From: RPQJ01 sp963707145
Lineage (GTDB): Bacteria; Pseudomonadota; Gammaproteobacteria; Steroidobacterales; Steroidobacteraceae
Assembly (NCBI GenBank): GCA_963707145.1
Contig: CAVPOQ010000009.1
Coordinates: 1 to 64,000, forward strand
Direction: 5' to 3'
DNA: 64,000 bases
This document shows, piece by piece, positions 49,483-57,563 of this stretch; positions within the stretch are counted from its first letter, which is position 1, and every line of letters starts with the position of its first letter. A program made the position numbers and the translations under genes. The notes below the pieces were generated by a model. It was not told the origin of the DNA, searched no databases, and saw only the letters and a list, made by a program, of their open reading frames with translations.

Positions 49483-52263
49483 TCAGCGAATCACCTTCCC
49501 CTCGGCGTCGAGGACCCGCACCTCGCCGAGCCCGAGTGCGCGCACCGGCTGCTCGATCGCCTTGAGGTCGCCGATCACGATCCACGTGAGTCGGCCCGGA
49601 TCGAGCGAGGCCTGCGCCGCGGCGCGCACGCCCGCGTCGGTCTGCGCCTCGAGGCGCGACTTGAGCGTGCGCACGTAGTCGTCCGGCCAGCCGAAGGTGA
49701 TCGTCTCGGCGATCGCGCCGCTCACCGCGGCGTTGGTCTCGTAGCGGCCCGACAGCGCGCGCACGTCGCGGTTGCGGATCTTCGCGACCTCCTCGGCGGT
49801 GGCCGGACGGGTGCCGACGAACTCGGCGATCTCGCGCTGGATCTCGCGCATCGAGTCCACGGTCTTGTCGGTCTGCACGGGCGCCGACAGCAGCCACGGC
49901 CGCCCGCCGCGCGCGTCGGGCAGGCTGGAGCGCGCGCCGTAGGACCAGTGCTTCTCCTCGCGCAGGTTCATGTTGATGCGCGAGGTGAAGGTGCCGCCGA
50001 GCACGCCGTTCATGGTGTCCATCTCGAGGCGGTCGGGCGCGCTCGAGGGCGCCATCACCTGGCCGACGAGGATGTTGCTCTGCACGGCGCCGGGCTTGTC
50101 CACGAGGAACACCCGGGCCGCACCCGGCGGGGCGGCCGTCGGCAGCGACTTGCCGGGCCGCGCCGATCCGGCCGCCGCCCAGGTCCCGAAGTGCTTCTCG
50201 AGCACGGGCAGGACGGCGTCGGCGGTCGTCGCCCCGGTGACGATCAGCGTCGCGTTGTCGGGACGCAGCCAGTCGCGCTGGAAGGCAAGCAGGTCCTCGC
50301 GCGTGAGCGCCGCCACCGAGGCCTCGGTTCCGGAGCCGGTGAAAGGAATGGCGTAGGGGTGGCCCTCGCCATAGAGCAGCGGCGGCAGCAGTCGGCTCGC
50401 GAGCGCGTCGGGGCTCGCCTTCTCGCGACCGATCGCCGCGATCCATTCCTTGCGGACGCGCTCGATCTCGCCGGCCGGGAAGGACGGGTTGCGCACGACG
50501 TCGGCGAGCAGCGCGACGGACTCGTCGAGCCGCTCGGCGAGCGCCGAGACGCCCGCGAACGACGTGTCGAGCGAGGAGCCCGCCGTGAGGTCCGCACCGA
50601 GCGACTCGGCGCGCTCGGCGATCGCGAGCGAGCCGAGCGACTTCGTGCCCTCGTCGAGCATGCTCATTGCGAAGCTCGCCGTGCCGGGCTTGCGGCCCTG
50701 GTCGGCCGCGTAGCCCGCGTCGAACAGCAGCGAGACGCGCACCACCGGCACTCCAGGGCGCCGCGCGATCACGACCGGCAGGCCGTTCGAGAGGCGCCGC
50801 CGCTCGAGTTCGGGGAAGGCCACGCCCGGGAACTGCTCGATCACGGGCATGCCCGTGCTGCGATCCACCGCGCTCGCCTCGGCATTGCGCCGGGCCGGAT
50901 TCGGGATCACCTCGAGCGTGTGGTCGCCCCGGGACAGCCAGCGTCCCGCGACCTCGCGGAGTTCCGCCGGCGTCGCGGTGCGCAGGATCTCGAGCGACTC
51001 GCGGTAGCAGCCGGGATCGCCCTCGTAGACCTGGCAGGCGGCGAGCACGTCGGCCTTGCCGCCGAAGCCGCCGATTCGCTCGAGGCCCTTTACGAAGCCG
51101 GCGCCGATCGCGGTGCGCGCGCGCTCCAGTTCTGCCGCGGTCGGGCCGTGCGCGATGAAGCGCCGCAGTTCCTCCTCGATCGCGGCCTCGACGCGCTCGG
51201 CGGACACGCCGGTCTTGACGTCGGCGGTGACGCCGAACAGTCCCGCGATCTCGAGCCCGCTGTAGCTTGCACTCACGGTGTCTGCGAGCCGCTCGCGGTA
51301 GACGAGGCGCTCGTAGAGCCGCGAGGTCTTGCCGCCGCCGAGGATCTGCGCGCCGAGCGCCAGCAACTCCGCGTCGCGCGTGCCGTCGCCGGGGCCGTTC
51401 CACACCCGGTAGAGGCGGGTCTGGGCGACCTGGTCATACATGGTCTCGCGGGTGCTCGCATCGCGCGCGGCGGTCCAGGCGCCGGGCCGCGTGAGCGCCG
51501 GGCCCGCCGGGATGTGCCCGAAGTACTGCTCAGCCTTGGCCCGCGCCGTCGCCGCGTCGATGTCGCCGGCGAGCACGAGGGTGGCGTTCGCGGCGCCGTA
51601 GTACTGCCGGAACCACTGGTGGACGTCGTCCAGGGTCGCGGCGTTGAGGTCCTCCATCGAGCCGATCGGGGTCCACCGGTAGGGGTGGCCGGCGGGGAAG
51701 CTGGCGCGGAACAGCGCCTCCCAGACCCGGCCGTATGGGCGGTTCTCGCCCTGGCGCTTCTCGTTCTGGACGACCCCGCGCTGCTCGTCGAGCCGGGCCT
51801 GGTTCAACACCCCGAGCAGGTGCCCCATGCGATCGGACTCCATCCAGAGGGCGAGGTCGAGAGCGGTGGTCGGCACGTTCTGGAAGTAATTGGTGCGGTC
51901 GAAGTTGGTCGTGCCGTTCATGTTCGTGGCGCCGACCTGCTCGAACGGCTTGAAGTACTCGTCGTTGAAATTCTCGGTGCCCTGGAACATCAGGTGCTCG
52001 AACAGGTGGGCGAAACCCGTCTTCCCTGGCCGCTCGTTCTTGGAGCCGACGTGGTACCAGACGTTGACGGCCACCACCGGCGCCTTGCGGTCGGTGTGGA
52101 CGATCACGGTCAGGCCGTTGTCGAGCGTGAAGCGCTCGTACGGGATCAGCGGCTCCCCAGTCGCGCGGGCCGGCCCGGCTGCGAGGAGGGCCAGCACGAG
52201 CGCAAGGCCGGGAAACCGGCGGTGGGTGGGCCTCGATCGAGGCCGCTCAGCGCATGGAATCAT
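49483..52263 (-). CDS. M16-family zinc peptidase, two-repeat insulinase/PqqL-like protein
   Basis: This 926-residue exported protein (signal about 16-34, LALVLALLAAGPARA) has two M16 repeats. The first holds the inverted zinc site HLFEH (H86, E89, H90) and a following VVQNEKRQGE glutamate. The second (from about residue 480) lacks HxxEH, as expected of the substrate-clamping half. Length and layout are like periplasmic pitrilysin/insulinase-type proteases. The ATG at 52263 was taken because it precedes the signal directly. Single gene, with a gap of 57 bases to the amylase start. The same family occurs as a split pair at 61397-64000. Confidence 0.9.
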   Translation of the reverse strand: MIPCAERPRSRPTHRRFPGLALVLALLAAGPARATGEPLIPYERFTLDNGLTVIVHTDRKAPVVAVNVWYHVGSKNERPGKTGFAHLFEHLMFQGTENFNDEYFKPFEQVGATNMNGTTNFDRTNYFQNVPTTALDLALWMESDRMGHLLGVLNQARLDEQRGVVQNEKRQGENRPYGRVWEALFRASFPAGHPYRWTPIGSMEDLNAATLDDVHQWFRQYYGAANATLVLAGDIDAATARAKAEQYFGHIPAGPALTRPGAWTAARDASTRETMYDQVAQTRLYRVWNGPGDGTRDAELLALGAQILGGGKTSRLYERLVYRERLADTVSASYSGLEIAGLFGVTADVKTGVSAERVEAAIEEELRRFIAHGPTAAELERARTAIGAGFVKGLERIGGFGGKADVLAACQVYEGDPGCYRESLEILRTATPAELREVAGRWLSRGDHTLEVIPNPARRNAEASAVDRSTGMPVIEQFPGVAFPELERRRLSNGLPVVIARRPGVPVVRVSLLFDAGYAADQGRKPGTASFAMSMLDEGTKSLGSLAIAERAESLGADLTAGSSLDTSFAGVSALAERLDESVALLADVVRNPSFPAGEIERVRKEWIAAIGREKASPDALASRLLPPLLYGEGHPYAIPFTGSGTEASVAALTREDLLAFQRDWLRPDNATLIVTGATTADAVLPVLEKHFGTWAAAGSARPGKSLPTAAPPGAARVFLVDKPGAVQSNILVGQVMAPSSAPDRLEMDTMNGVLGGTFTSRINMNLREEKHWSYGARSSLPDARGGRPWLLSAPVQTDKTVDSMREIQREIAEFVGTRPATAEEVAKIRNRDVRALSGRYETNAAVSGAIAETITFGWPDDYVRTLKSRLEAQTDAGVRAAAQASLDPGRLTWIVIGDLKAIEQPVRALGLGEVRVLDAEGKVIR

Positions 52264-52374
52264 GAAACCTCCTGTCGTGGCCGCCGCCGGGTCGCTCACC
52301 GATGTTGCTTCGGCGCATCATATTCGCCGGCGGGGGGTGCCGGCCCGCAAGGACGAGAAAAGGCGCGGTCCGCG

Positions 52375-52404
52375 TTGCTTCACGCCGCGCAGTCTGTGCA
52401 TAAT
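52375..52404 (+). promoter_or_regulatory. Candidate sigma-70 promoter for the ompW-ompA gene
   Basis: TTGCTT (52375-52380), an 18-base spacer and CATAAT (52399-52404, 5 of 6 consensus) lie about 110 bases before the ATG at 52517. The surrounding stretch is AT-richer than the window average, as for a strongly expressed outer-membrane gene. Assigned by eye. Confidence 0.45.
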
Positions 52405-52516
52405 ATCTGCGGTTGTTGTGCAATGTAGACAGCCGGGCGGTGCTAACACCGAGCAGCCTTGCATGCTGCAGCTGTTTATACTGCACCGCAGAAATCCTCA
52501 AACATGGGAGTTCGCG

Positions 52517-53785
52517 ATGTACTCGAAAGTTCGGAAGGCCATGATGGTGGCGACGCTCGCCGCCGCGCCGTTTGCGGCGCAGGCGTGGGATACGGCGCCC
52601 GGCGAGCAGAAGGGCGACATCATCGTCCGCGCCGGTCTCTCCCAGATCAACCCGCAGTCGGAGAACCTGCAGCCGTTCGGCGGCGTGGCAGGCGTTCCGG
52701 TTTCCACGCTGGTCGTGGACAGCGACGTGACGCCGACCTTCGACGTCACCTGGATGTTCATGAACCACTTCGGCATCGAGCTGCTGGCGGCCTACCCGGC
52801 CACGCACGGCATCGACATCAAGCCGTATGCCGGCGGCGGCGAAGCGCGCCTGGGCTACGTGGACGTGCTGCCCCCGACGCTGAGCCTCGTCTGGCGGCCG
52901 TATGACGACAAGCGCACGCTGCAGCCGTACGTCGGCATCGGCATGAACTGGACGCTGTTCAGCGGCGAGAAGCTGCGCGGCGACACGCTCGCTACCACCG
53001 CCCTGCCGTCGAACACCAAGCTCGAGATGGACGACTCGTTCGGCGGAGCCGGCGTGATCGGCCTCGACTTCTTCCCGGGCGAGGCGAAGAAGTGGTTCGC
53101 CAACGTGAACGTCCGCTACATTGGCATTACGTCGGACTCCGCGATCAAGGTTCCGAACGTCGTGACGCCCGTGTCTGCCGGTGGCGCCCAGAAGACCAGC
53201 TACACGCTCGTGAAGCTCGGCGACATCGACATCAACCCGATGGTCTACACGGTCAACCTCGGCCGTCGCTTCGGTGAAGCGGCTCCCCCGCCGCCCCCGC
53301 CGCCGCCCCCGCCGCCGCCCCCGCCGCCGCCGGCTCCTGCCAAGTGCATGGACGCGGACAACGATGGCGTGTGCGACGAAGCCGACAAGTGCCCTGGCAC
53401 CCCGGCCGGCACGACGGTCGACAAGTACGGCTGCCCGTGCGCCCAGGAGCTCAAGGTCCTGTTCGACTTCGACAGTGCCGAGCTGCGCCCCGAGTCGATC
53501 ACCGAGCTCGAGCGCGTCGTCAAGTTCATGAACGACGTGTCGATCGCCACGGTGCTGGTCGAGGGTCACACGGACAGCGTGGGCAGCGAAGCCTACAACC
53601 AGGCCCTGTCGGATCGTCGTGCGAAGTCGGTGTTCGATTACCTGACCTCGCGTGGCGTGGACCCGGCGCGCATGAAGTCGGTCGGTGAGGGCGAGCTCAA
53701 GCCGATCGCCACCAACGACACCGAAGAAGGCCGTCAGCTGAACCGTCGCGTGATGCTGATCCGCACGGACTCCTGCGGCAAGTAG
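52517..53785 (+). CDS. OmpW-like beta-barrel fused to TSP3 and OmpA C-terminal peptidoglycan-binding domain
   Basis: A 422-residue outer-membrane protein. Signal peptide 1-23 (ends FAAQA), an OmpW-family barrel about 24-254 (GDIIVRAGLSQINPQSEN, PTFDVTWMFMNHFGIELLAAYP), then 16 consecutive prolines P257-P272. A type 3 thrombospondin-like DADNDGVCDEADKCP calcium motif with cysteines follows, then an OmpA domain (VLFDFDSAELRP, VEGHTDSVGS, NQALSDRRAKSV, LNRRVML). It links outer membrane and peptidoglycan. Small hydrophobic-solute passage by the OmpW part is possible. The ATG at 52517 follows GGGAG. It has its own promoter and terminator and so is probably monocistronic. Confidence 0.92.
   Translation: MYSKVRKAMMVATLAAAPFAAQAWDTAPGEQKGDIIVRAGLSQINPQSENLQPFGGVAGVPVSTLVVDSDVTPTFDVTWMFMNHFGIELLAAYPATHGIDIKPYAGGGEARLGYVDVLPPTLSLVWRPYDDKRTLQPYVGIGMNWTLFSGEKLRGDTLATTALPSNTKLEMDDSFGGAGVIGLDFFPGEAKKWFANVNVRYIGITSDSAIKVPNVVTPVSAGGAQKTSYTLVKLGDIDINPMVYTVNLGRRFGEAAPPPPPPPPPPPPPPPPAPAKCMDADNDGVCDEADKCPGTPAGTTVDKYGCPCAQELKVLFDFDSAELRPESITELERVVKFMNDVSIATVLVEGHTDSVGSEAYNQALSDRRAKSVFDYLTSRGVDPARMKSVGEGELKPIATNDTEEGRQLNRRVMLIRTDSCGK
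53285..53332 (+). repeat. CCG/CCC run encoding 16 prolines
   Basis: Forty-eight bases of CCG and CCC codons form a near-perfect array of the unit CCCCCGCCGCCG. It sits between the barrel and the TSP3 region. Such runs can change length by slippage and would lengthen or shorten the periplasmic spacer in steps of whole codons, or break the frame. Confidence 0.85.
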
Positions 53786-53808
53786 TCGACTATCAGGTTC
53801 CTGCCTGA

Positions 53809-53844
53809 CACTGGGCCCCGTCGCGAAAGCGGCGGGGCCCAGTG
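53809..53844 (+). terminator. Strong intrinsic-type hairpin after ompW-ompA
   Basis: A 16-base-pair stem CACTGGGCCCCGTCGC / GCGGCGGGGCCCAGTG (one T-G wobble) closes on a GAAA tetraloop and is followed by CTTTGC. It begins 24 bases after the stop. The U-tract is short, but the stem is exceptionally stable. Confidence 0.75.
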
Positions 53845-53947
53845 CTTTGCGGAGCGCCTGAATCCGCTGCTCCGTCTCGCGCTAACGGGCGGACAGACTT
53901 ACCATTGCGGCCCCTCGCCGCTGACGACTCGCAATCAGGAGAGACAC

Positions 53948-54823
53948 ATGCAGATTTCTCGGAAATTCGCGCTCGCCGCACTGGCGCTGGTGCCGCTCGC
54001 GGCGGGCGCTGACGACTCCGCGGCCAAGGTCGACGCCAAGGCTACGGCGCCCGATCCGGTGCTGGTCGCGGTCGTCGACGGCGACTGGCGCAGCGCCGAC
54101 GCGAAGGCCCGCGACAAGTACCGTCACCCGGTCGAAACGCTGACGTTCTGGGGGCTGAAGCCCGGGATGGCGATTCTCGAAGTGCAGCCGGGCGCGGCGT
54201 CCTGGTGGACCGAGATTCTCGCCCCCTACGCCAAGCGCACGGGCGGCTCGTTCTACGTCACTGGCGCCGACCTCGACAACCCGGAGCTGCCGGCGGCCGC
54301 CCGCAAGTCACGCGAGGAGTTCGTGGCCCGCTACGGCGCGCAGCCGGACACCTACGGCAATATCACGGTGGTGAACTGGGGCACCAAGTCGAAGCCGTTG
54401 CCGAAGGACACCTTCGATTTCATCCTGACGGCCCGCTCGGTGCACGGCTGGATGCGCACGCCGGGCATGGCCGAGAAGACCTTCAAGGAGTTCCACGACG
54501 CGCTGAAGCCCGGCGGCATCCTCGCACTGGAGCAGCACCGCGCGAACCCGGGCCCGCAGGACCCGAAGGCCGAGAGCGGCTACGTGACCGAGTCGCACGT
54601 GATCGAACTCGCCGAGAAGGCGGGATTCAGGCTTGCGGCGAAGTCCGAGATCAACGCCAACCCGAAGGACACCAAGGACCATCCGTTCGGCGTTTGGACG
54701 CTGCCGCCGGCGCTGCGCTCGACGGCCTACGGCTCGGAGAAGGAGACCGACCCGGCGTTCGACCACTCGAAGTACGTCGCGATCGGCGAGTCCGACCGCA
54801 TGACGCTGAAGTTCGTGAAGTAG
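53948..54823 (+). CDS. Exported methyltransferase-like protein (COG4798 type), second copy
   Basis: A 291-residue product with a signal peptide (ALAALALVPLAAGAD). The SAM-methyltransferase-like fold has LKPGMAILEVQPGAASWWTE at the SAM-loop position, FDFILTARSVHGW at strand 4 and LKPGGILALEQHRANPG at strand 5. It is related to the protein at 35038-35850 in fold, export and length, but is otherwise divergent. It lies between the ompW-ompA terminator and a long inverted repeat, so it is likely its own transcription unit. Activity without periplasmic SAM is unclear. Confidence 0.83.
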   Translation: MQISRKFALAALALVPLAAGADDSAAKVDAKATAPDPVLVAVVDGDWRSADAKARDKYRHPVETLTFWGLKPGMAILEVQPGAASWWTEILAPYAKRTGGSFYVTGADLDNPELPAAARKSREEFVARYGAQPDTYGNITVVNWGTKSKPLPKDTFDFILTARSVHGWMRTPGMAEKTFKEFHDALKPGGILALEQHRANPGPQDPKAESGYVTESHVIELAEKAGFRLAAKSEINANPKDTKDHPFGVWTLPPALRSTAYGSEKETDPAFDHSKYVAIGESDRMTLKFVK

Positions 54824-54831
54824 GAAACCCC

Positions 54832-54914
54832 GGGGGCACTCTCCTGTCTTCCCGGCGCCGGCCCCCCGTAGCGACGGGTGACGGCGGGCAACAGGCAGAC
54901 GGGAGAGTGCCCCC
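54832..54914. terminator. Long inverted repeat between convergent genes
   Basis: Arms of 18 bases, 54832-54849 (GGGGGCACTCTCCTGTCT) and 54897-54914 (AGACGGGAGAGTGCCCCC), pair with one T-G wobble around a 47-base GC-rich loop that can form smaller hairpins. It starts 9 bases after the methyltransferase-like stop and ends 6 bases before the stop of the opposite gene, so it probably terminates both. Confidence 0.65.
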
Positions 54915-54920
54915 GACCTT

Positions 54921-56549
54921 CTAGATCTCCTCTGCCACGGTGCGGATCGCCCCGCAGGGGCACTCGCTGACGCAGATCCCGCAGCCCTTGCAATAGTCGT
55001 AGTTGAACTCGTAGCGCTGGCCGGGGCCGAGCTTGATCACGGCGTTGTCGGGGCACACGCCGTAGCAGTTGTCGCACTCGAAGCAGTTGCCGCAGGACAG
55101 GCACCGCCGGGCCTCGAACTGCGCGGTGTTCTCGTCGAAGCTGCCCATCACCTCGTCGAAGGTCGACTGGCGGCGGATCGAGTCGAGCACCGGCTGCTTC
55201 GACTTGGGCGCGTCGGAGTAGTACCAGGGGTTCAGCTTGTCGAAACTCGCGAGCTCGTGGCTCGGCGGGTGCACCCACTGCTCGCCGCGCAGCCAGGTGT
55301 CGATGTTGCGCGCCGCGAGCTTGCCGTGACCGATGCCCACCGTGACCGTGCGTTCGCCGGGCACCATGTCGCCGCCGGCGAAGATGCCCGGGTGGCCGGT
55401 CATCATCCCGCCGTCCACCTTGACCACGCCGCCTTCGATCTCGAGGCCCGGCACGCCGTCGAGCAGTGACAGGTCCACGTCCTGGCCGAGCGCCAGCACG
55501 ACCGAGTCGGCCTCCAGCGTCTCGAACTCACCAGTGGGCTGGGGGTTGCCCTTGGCGTCGAGCTTCATCTTCTCGACCGTGATCGACGACTCCCCCGCCT
55601 GTTTGATCGTGGAGAGCCACTTCACCAGCACGCCTTCCTGCAGTGCCTCCTCGAGTTCGGACTCGTGGGCCGGCATCTTCTCGCGCGTGCGGCGGTAGAC
55701 AATGATCGATTCGGTCGCTCCGAGGCGCTTCGCGGTGCGCGCCACGTCGAGCGCGGTGTTGCCGCCGCCATAGACGACGACCCGCCGCCCGAGCAGTGGC
55801 TGCTCCTCGCCCTCCATGCCGCGCAGCACGGCCACGGCGTCGAGCATCTTCGCGGCGCTGCCGGCGGGGATGTACGCGCGCTTGGCGATGTGCGCGCCGA
55901 CCGCGAGGAACACGGCGTCGAAGCCGCCCTCGAGCTTCGCCTCGAGCACGTTCGCGACCTTGGAATTGAGTTCGATCGCCACGCCGAGAGCGACGATGCG
56001 CTGCACTTCCGCGTCGAGCACCTCGCGCGGCAGCCGGTACTTGGGGATCCCGAAGCGCATCATGCCGCCCGGCACGGGGCCCGCCTCGCGGATCGTGACG
56101 GTGTGGCCCATCAGCGCGAGGTGGTACGCGGCGGAGAGCCCGGACGGACCCGCACCGACCACCAGCACGCGCTTGCCCGAGGACTTCTCCGGCGGCTGGA
56201 ACTTCCAGCCGCGGCGCAGCGCCTCGTCGCCGAGGAAGCGCTCGATGCCGTTGATGCCGACGCTCTCGTCGAGCTGCCCGCGGTTGCAGGCGCCCTCGCA
56301 CGGGTGGTAGCAGACGCGGCCCATCACCGCCGGCAGCGGGTTGTCGCGCGTCAGTACGCGCCAGGCCTGCTCGTAGTCGCCGGCTTCGGCGTGGAACAGC
56401 CAACCCTGGATGTTCTCGCCCGCGGGGCAGGCGTGGTTGCAGGGCGGGAGGCGGTCGACGTATTCCGGACGCACGGTGCGCCAGGAGCCGGTGTGGTTGG
56501 CGAGGCTCGAGCCGGGGTCGAGCGTGATGGCGAATGGCTTGCGCTTCAT
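54921..56549 (-). CDS. GltD-like NAD(P)-dependent flavoprotein fused to a ferredoxin domain, electron-input subunit of the oxidoreductase
   Basis: This 542-residue protein starts with a GltD-type Fe-S region (C37, C41, C80, C84, C88; PPCNHACPAGENIQGW). FAD-binding GAGPSG (132-137) and NAD(P)-binding GGGNTA follow. The C-terminal ferredoxin-type region has C483, C486, C489, C492, C495 and C499, then C520, C523, C526 and C530. It resembles PadH of phenylglyoxylate:NAD oxidoreductase and would pass electrons between NAD(P) and the oxoacid oxidoreductase. The ATG overlaps the beta-subunit stop by four bases. It is the last gene of the operon. It is not a second gltD: it lacks a gltB partner. Confidence 0.88.
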   Translation of the reverse strand: MKRKPFAITLDPGSSLANHTGSWRTVRPEYVDRLPPCNHACPAGENIQGWLFHAEAGDYEQAWRVLTRDNPLPAVMGRVCYHPCEGACNRGQLDESVGINGIERFLGDEALRRGWKFQPPEKSSGKRVLVVGAGPSGLSAAYHLALMGHTVTIREAGPVPGGMMRFGIPKYRLPREVLDAEVQRIVALGVAIELNSKVANVLEAKLEGGFDAVFLAVGAHIAKRAYIPAGSAAKMLDAVAVLRGMEGEEQPLLGRRVVVYGGGNTALDVARTAKRLGATESIIVYRRTREKMPAHESELEEALQEGVLVKWLSTIKQAGESSITVEKMKLDAKGNPQPTGEFETLEADSVVLALGQDVDLSLLDGVPGLEIEGGVVKVDGGMMTGHPGIFAGGDMVPGERTVTVGIGHGKLAARNIDTWLRGEQWVHPPSHELASFDKLNPWYYSDAPKSKQPVLDSIRRQSTFDEVMGSFDENTAQFEARRCLSCGNCFECDNCYGVCPDNAVIKLGPGQRYEFNYDYCKGCGICVSECPCGAIRTVAEEI

Positions 56550-57553
56550 GACCCGACCTCCGTCTCCTCGAGCAGGCCGTAGCGACGGATGTTGCGGTCG
56601 GCGAGCTGCTGCAGCCGCGCGACGATCTCCGGATGCCCGGGTGGCTTGAACAGGTGGGCGAAGCGGGTCTGGGGCTTGAGGTACTCCTCGACCGGCAGCT
56701 GCCGGCGGATCTTCGACACGCTGGTCACCTCGCCATATTCCGCCTCGAACACCGGGAAGGTCCCCGTCTCCTTCGCGAGCCGTGCCATGCGGATGGTCTC
56801 CGCGGAGCCGTGGCCCCAGCCGAGCGGGCAGGGCACGAGGATGTGCAGGTAGCGGGCGCCGCGGAATTCCATGGCGCGGCGCACCTTGGCCTCGAGGTCG
56901 CGCAGCTCCGCGACCGTCGCGGTCGCGACGTACGGGATCTCGTGCGCCATCGCGATGGAGGGCAGGTTCTTGCCCTGTCCGAAGCGATTGCCCAGCGCCT
57001 CGCCCACCGGCATGGTCGTGTTGGTGCGTGCCGCCGGCGGCGTCGCGGACGACCGCTGCACGCCGGTGTTCATGTAGGCCTCGTTGTCGTAGCAGATGTA
57101 GAGCACGTCGTCGTTGCGCTCGAACATCCCGGAGAGACACCCGAAGCCGATGTCGGTCGTGCCGCCGTCGCCGCCCTGCGCCACGACGCGCACGTCGTTG
57201 CGGCCCTTGACGCGCATCGCGGCCGCGATGCCGGTGGCCACGGCCGCCGCGTTGCCGAACAGCGAGTGGATCCAGGGGATCTGCCACGAGGTCTCGGGGT
57301 AGGGTGTCGAGAACACCTCGAGGCAGCCGGTCGCGTTGGCGGCGACGAGCTGGCGGTTCGTGGCGTCCATCGCCGCGTCGATCGCGTAGCGTGCGCCGAG
57401 CGCCTCGCCGCAGCCCTGGCAGGCGCGGTGCCCGGAGTTGAGCGAGTTGGTGCGCCGCAGGTTTGCCTGCACCGAGCGCTGATCGGTGGGCAGCAGGCGG
57501 TTGCCGACCGTGAACGTCCCGGTCTGGTAGAAGCGGATCGGTTGATGGGTCAT
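56546..57553 (-). CDS. 2-oxoacid:acceptor oxidoreductase beta subunit (ThDP and Fe-S binding)
   Basis: A 335-residue subunit with HRACQGCGEALGARYA supplying C45 and C48, ATGCLEVFST C77, and the ThDP/Mg motif GGDGGTTDIGFG through DNEAYMNTG. A later VPCPLGW cysteine probably completes the cluster. It is like PorB/PadI subunits of pyruvate- and phenylglyoxylate-type oxidoreductases. It begins 10 bases after the alpha-subunit stop and is coupled to the next gene by ATGA. Substrate is not fixed by the sequence. Confidence 0.92.
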   Translation of the reverse strand: MTHQPIRFYQTGTFTVGNRLLPTDQRSVQANLRRTNSLNSGHRACQGCGEALGARYAIDAAMDATNRQLVAANATGCLEVFSTPYPETSWQIPWIHSLFGNAAAVATGIAAAMRVKGRNDVRVVAQGGDGGTTDIGFGCLSGMFERNDDVLYICYDNEAYMNTGVQRSSATPPAARTNTTMPVGEALGNRFGQGKNLPSIAMAHEIPYVATATVAELRDLEAKVRRAMEFRGARYLHILVPCPLGWGHGSAETIRMARLAKETGTFPVFEAEYGEVTSVSKIRRQLPVEEYLKPQTRFAHLFKPPGHPEIVARLQQLADRNIRRYGLLEETEVGS

Positions 57554-57563
57554 GTCCGGTTCC

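Noticed and set aside
54921..56549. Second glutamate synthase small subunit.
   Set aside because: It carries an extra C-terminal ferredoxin-type region, has no large-subunit partner next to it, and is coupled to 2-oxoacid oxidoreductase genes.
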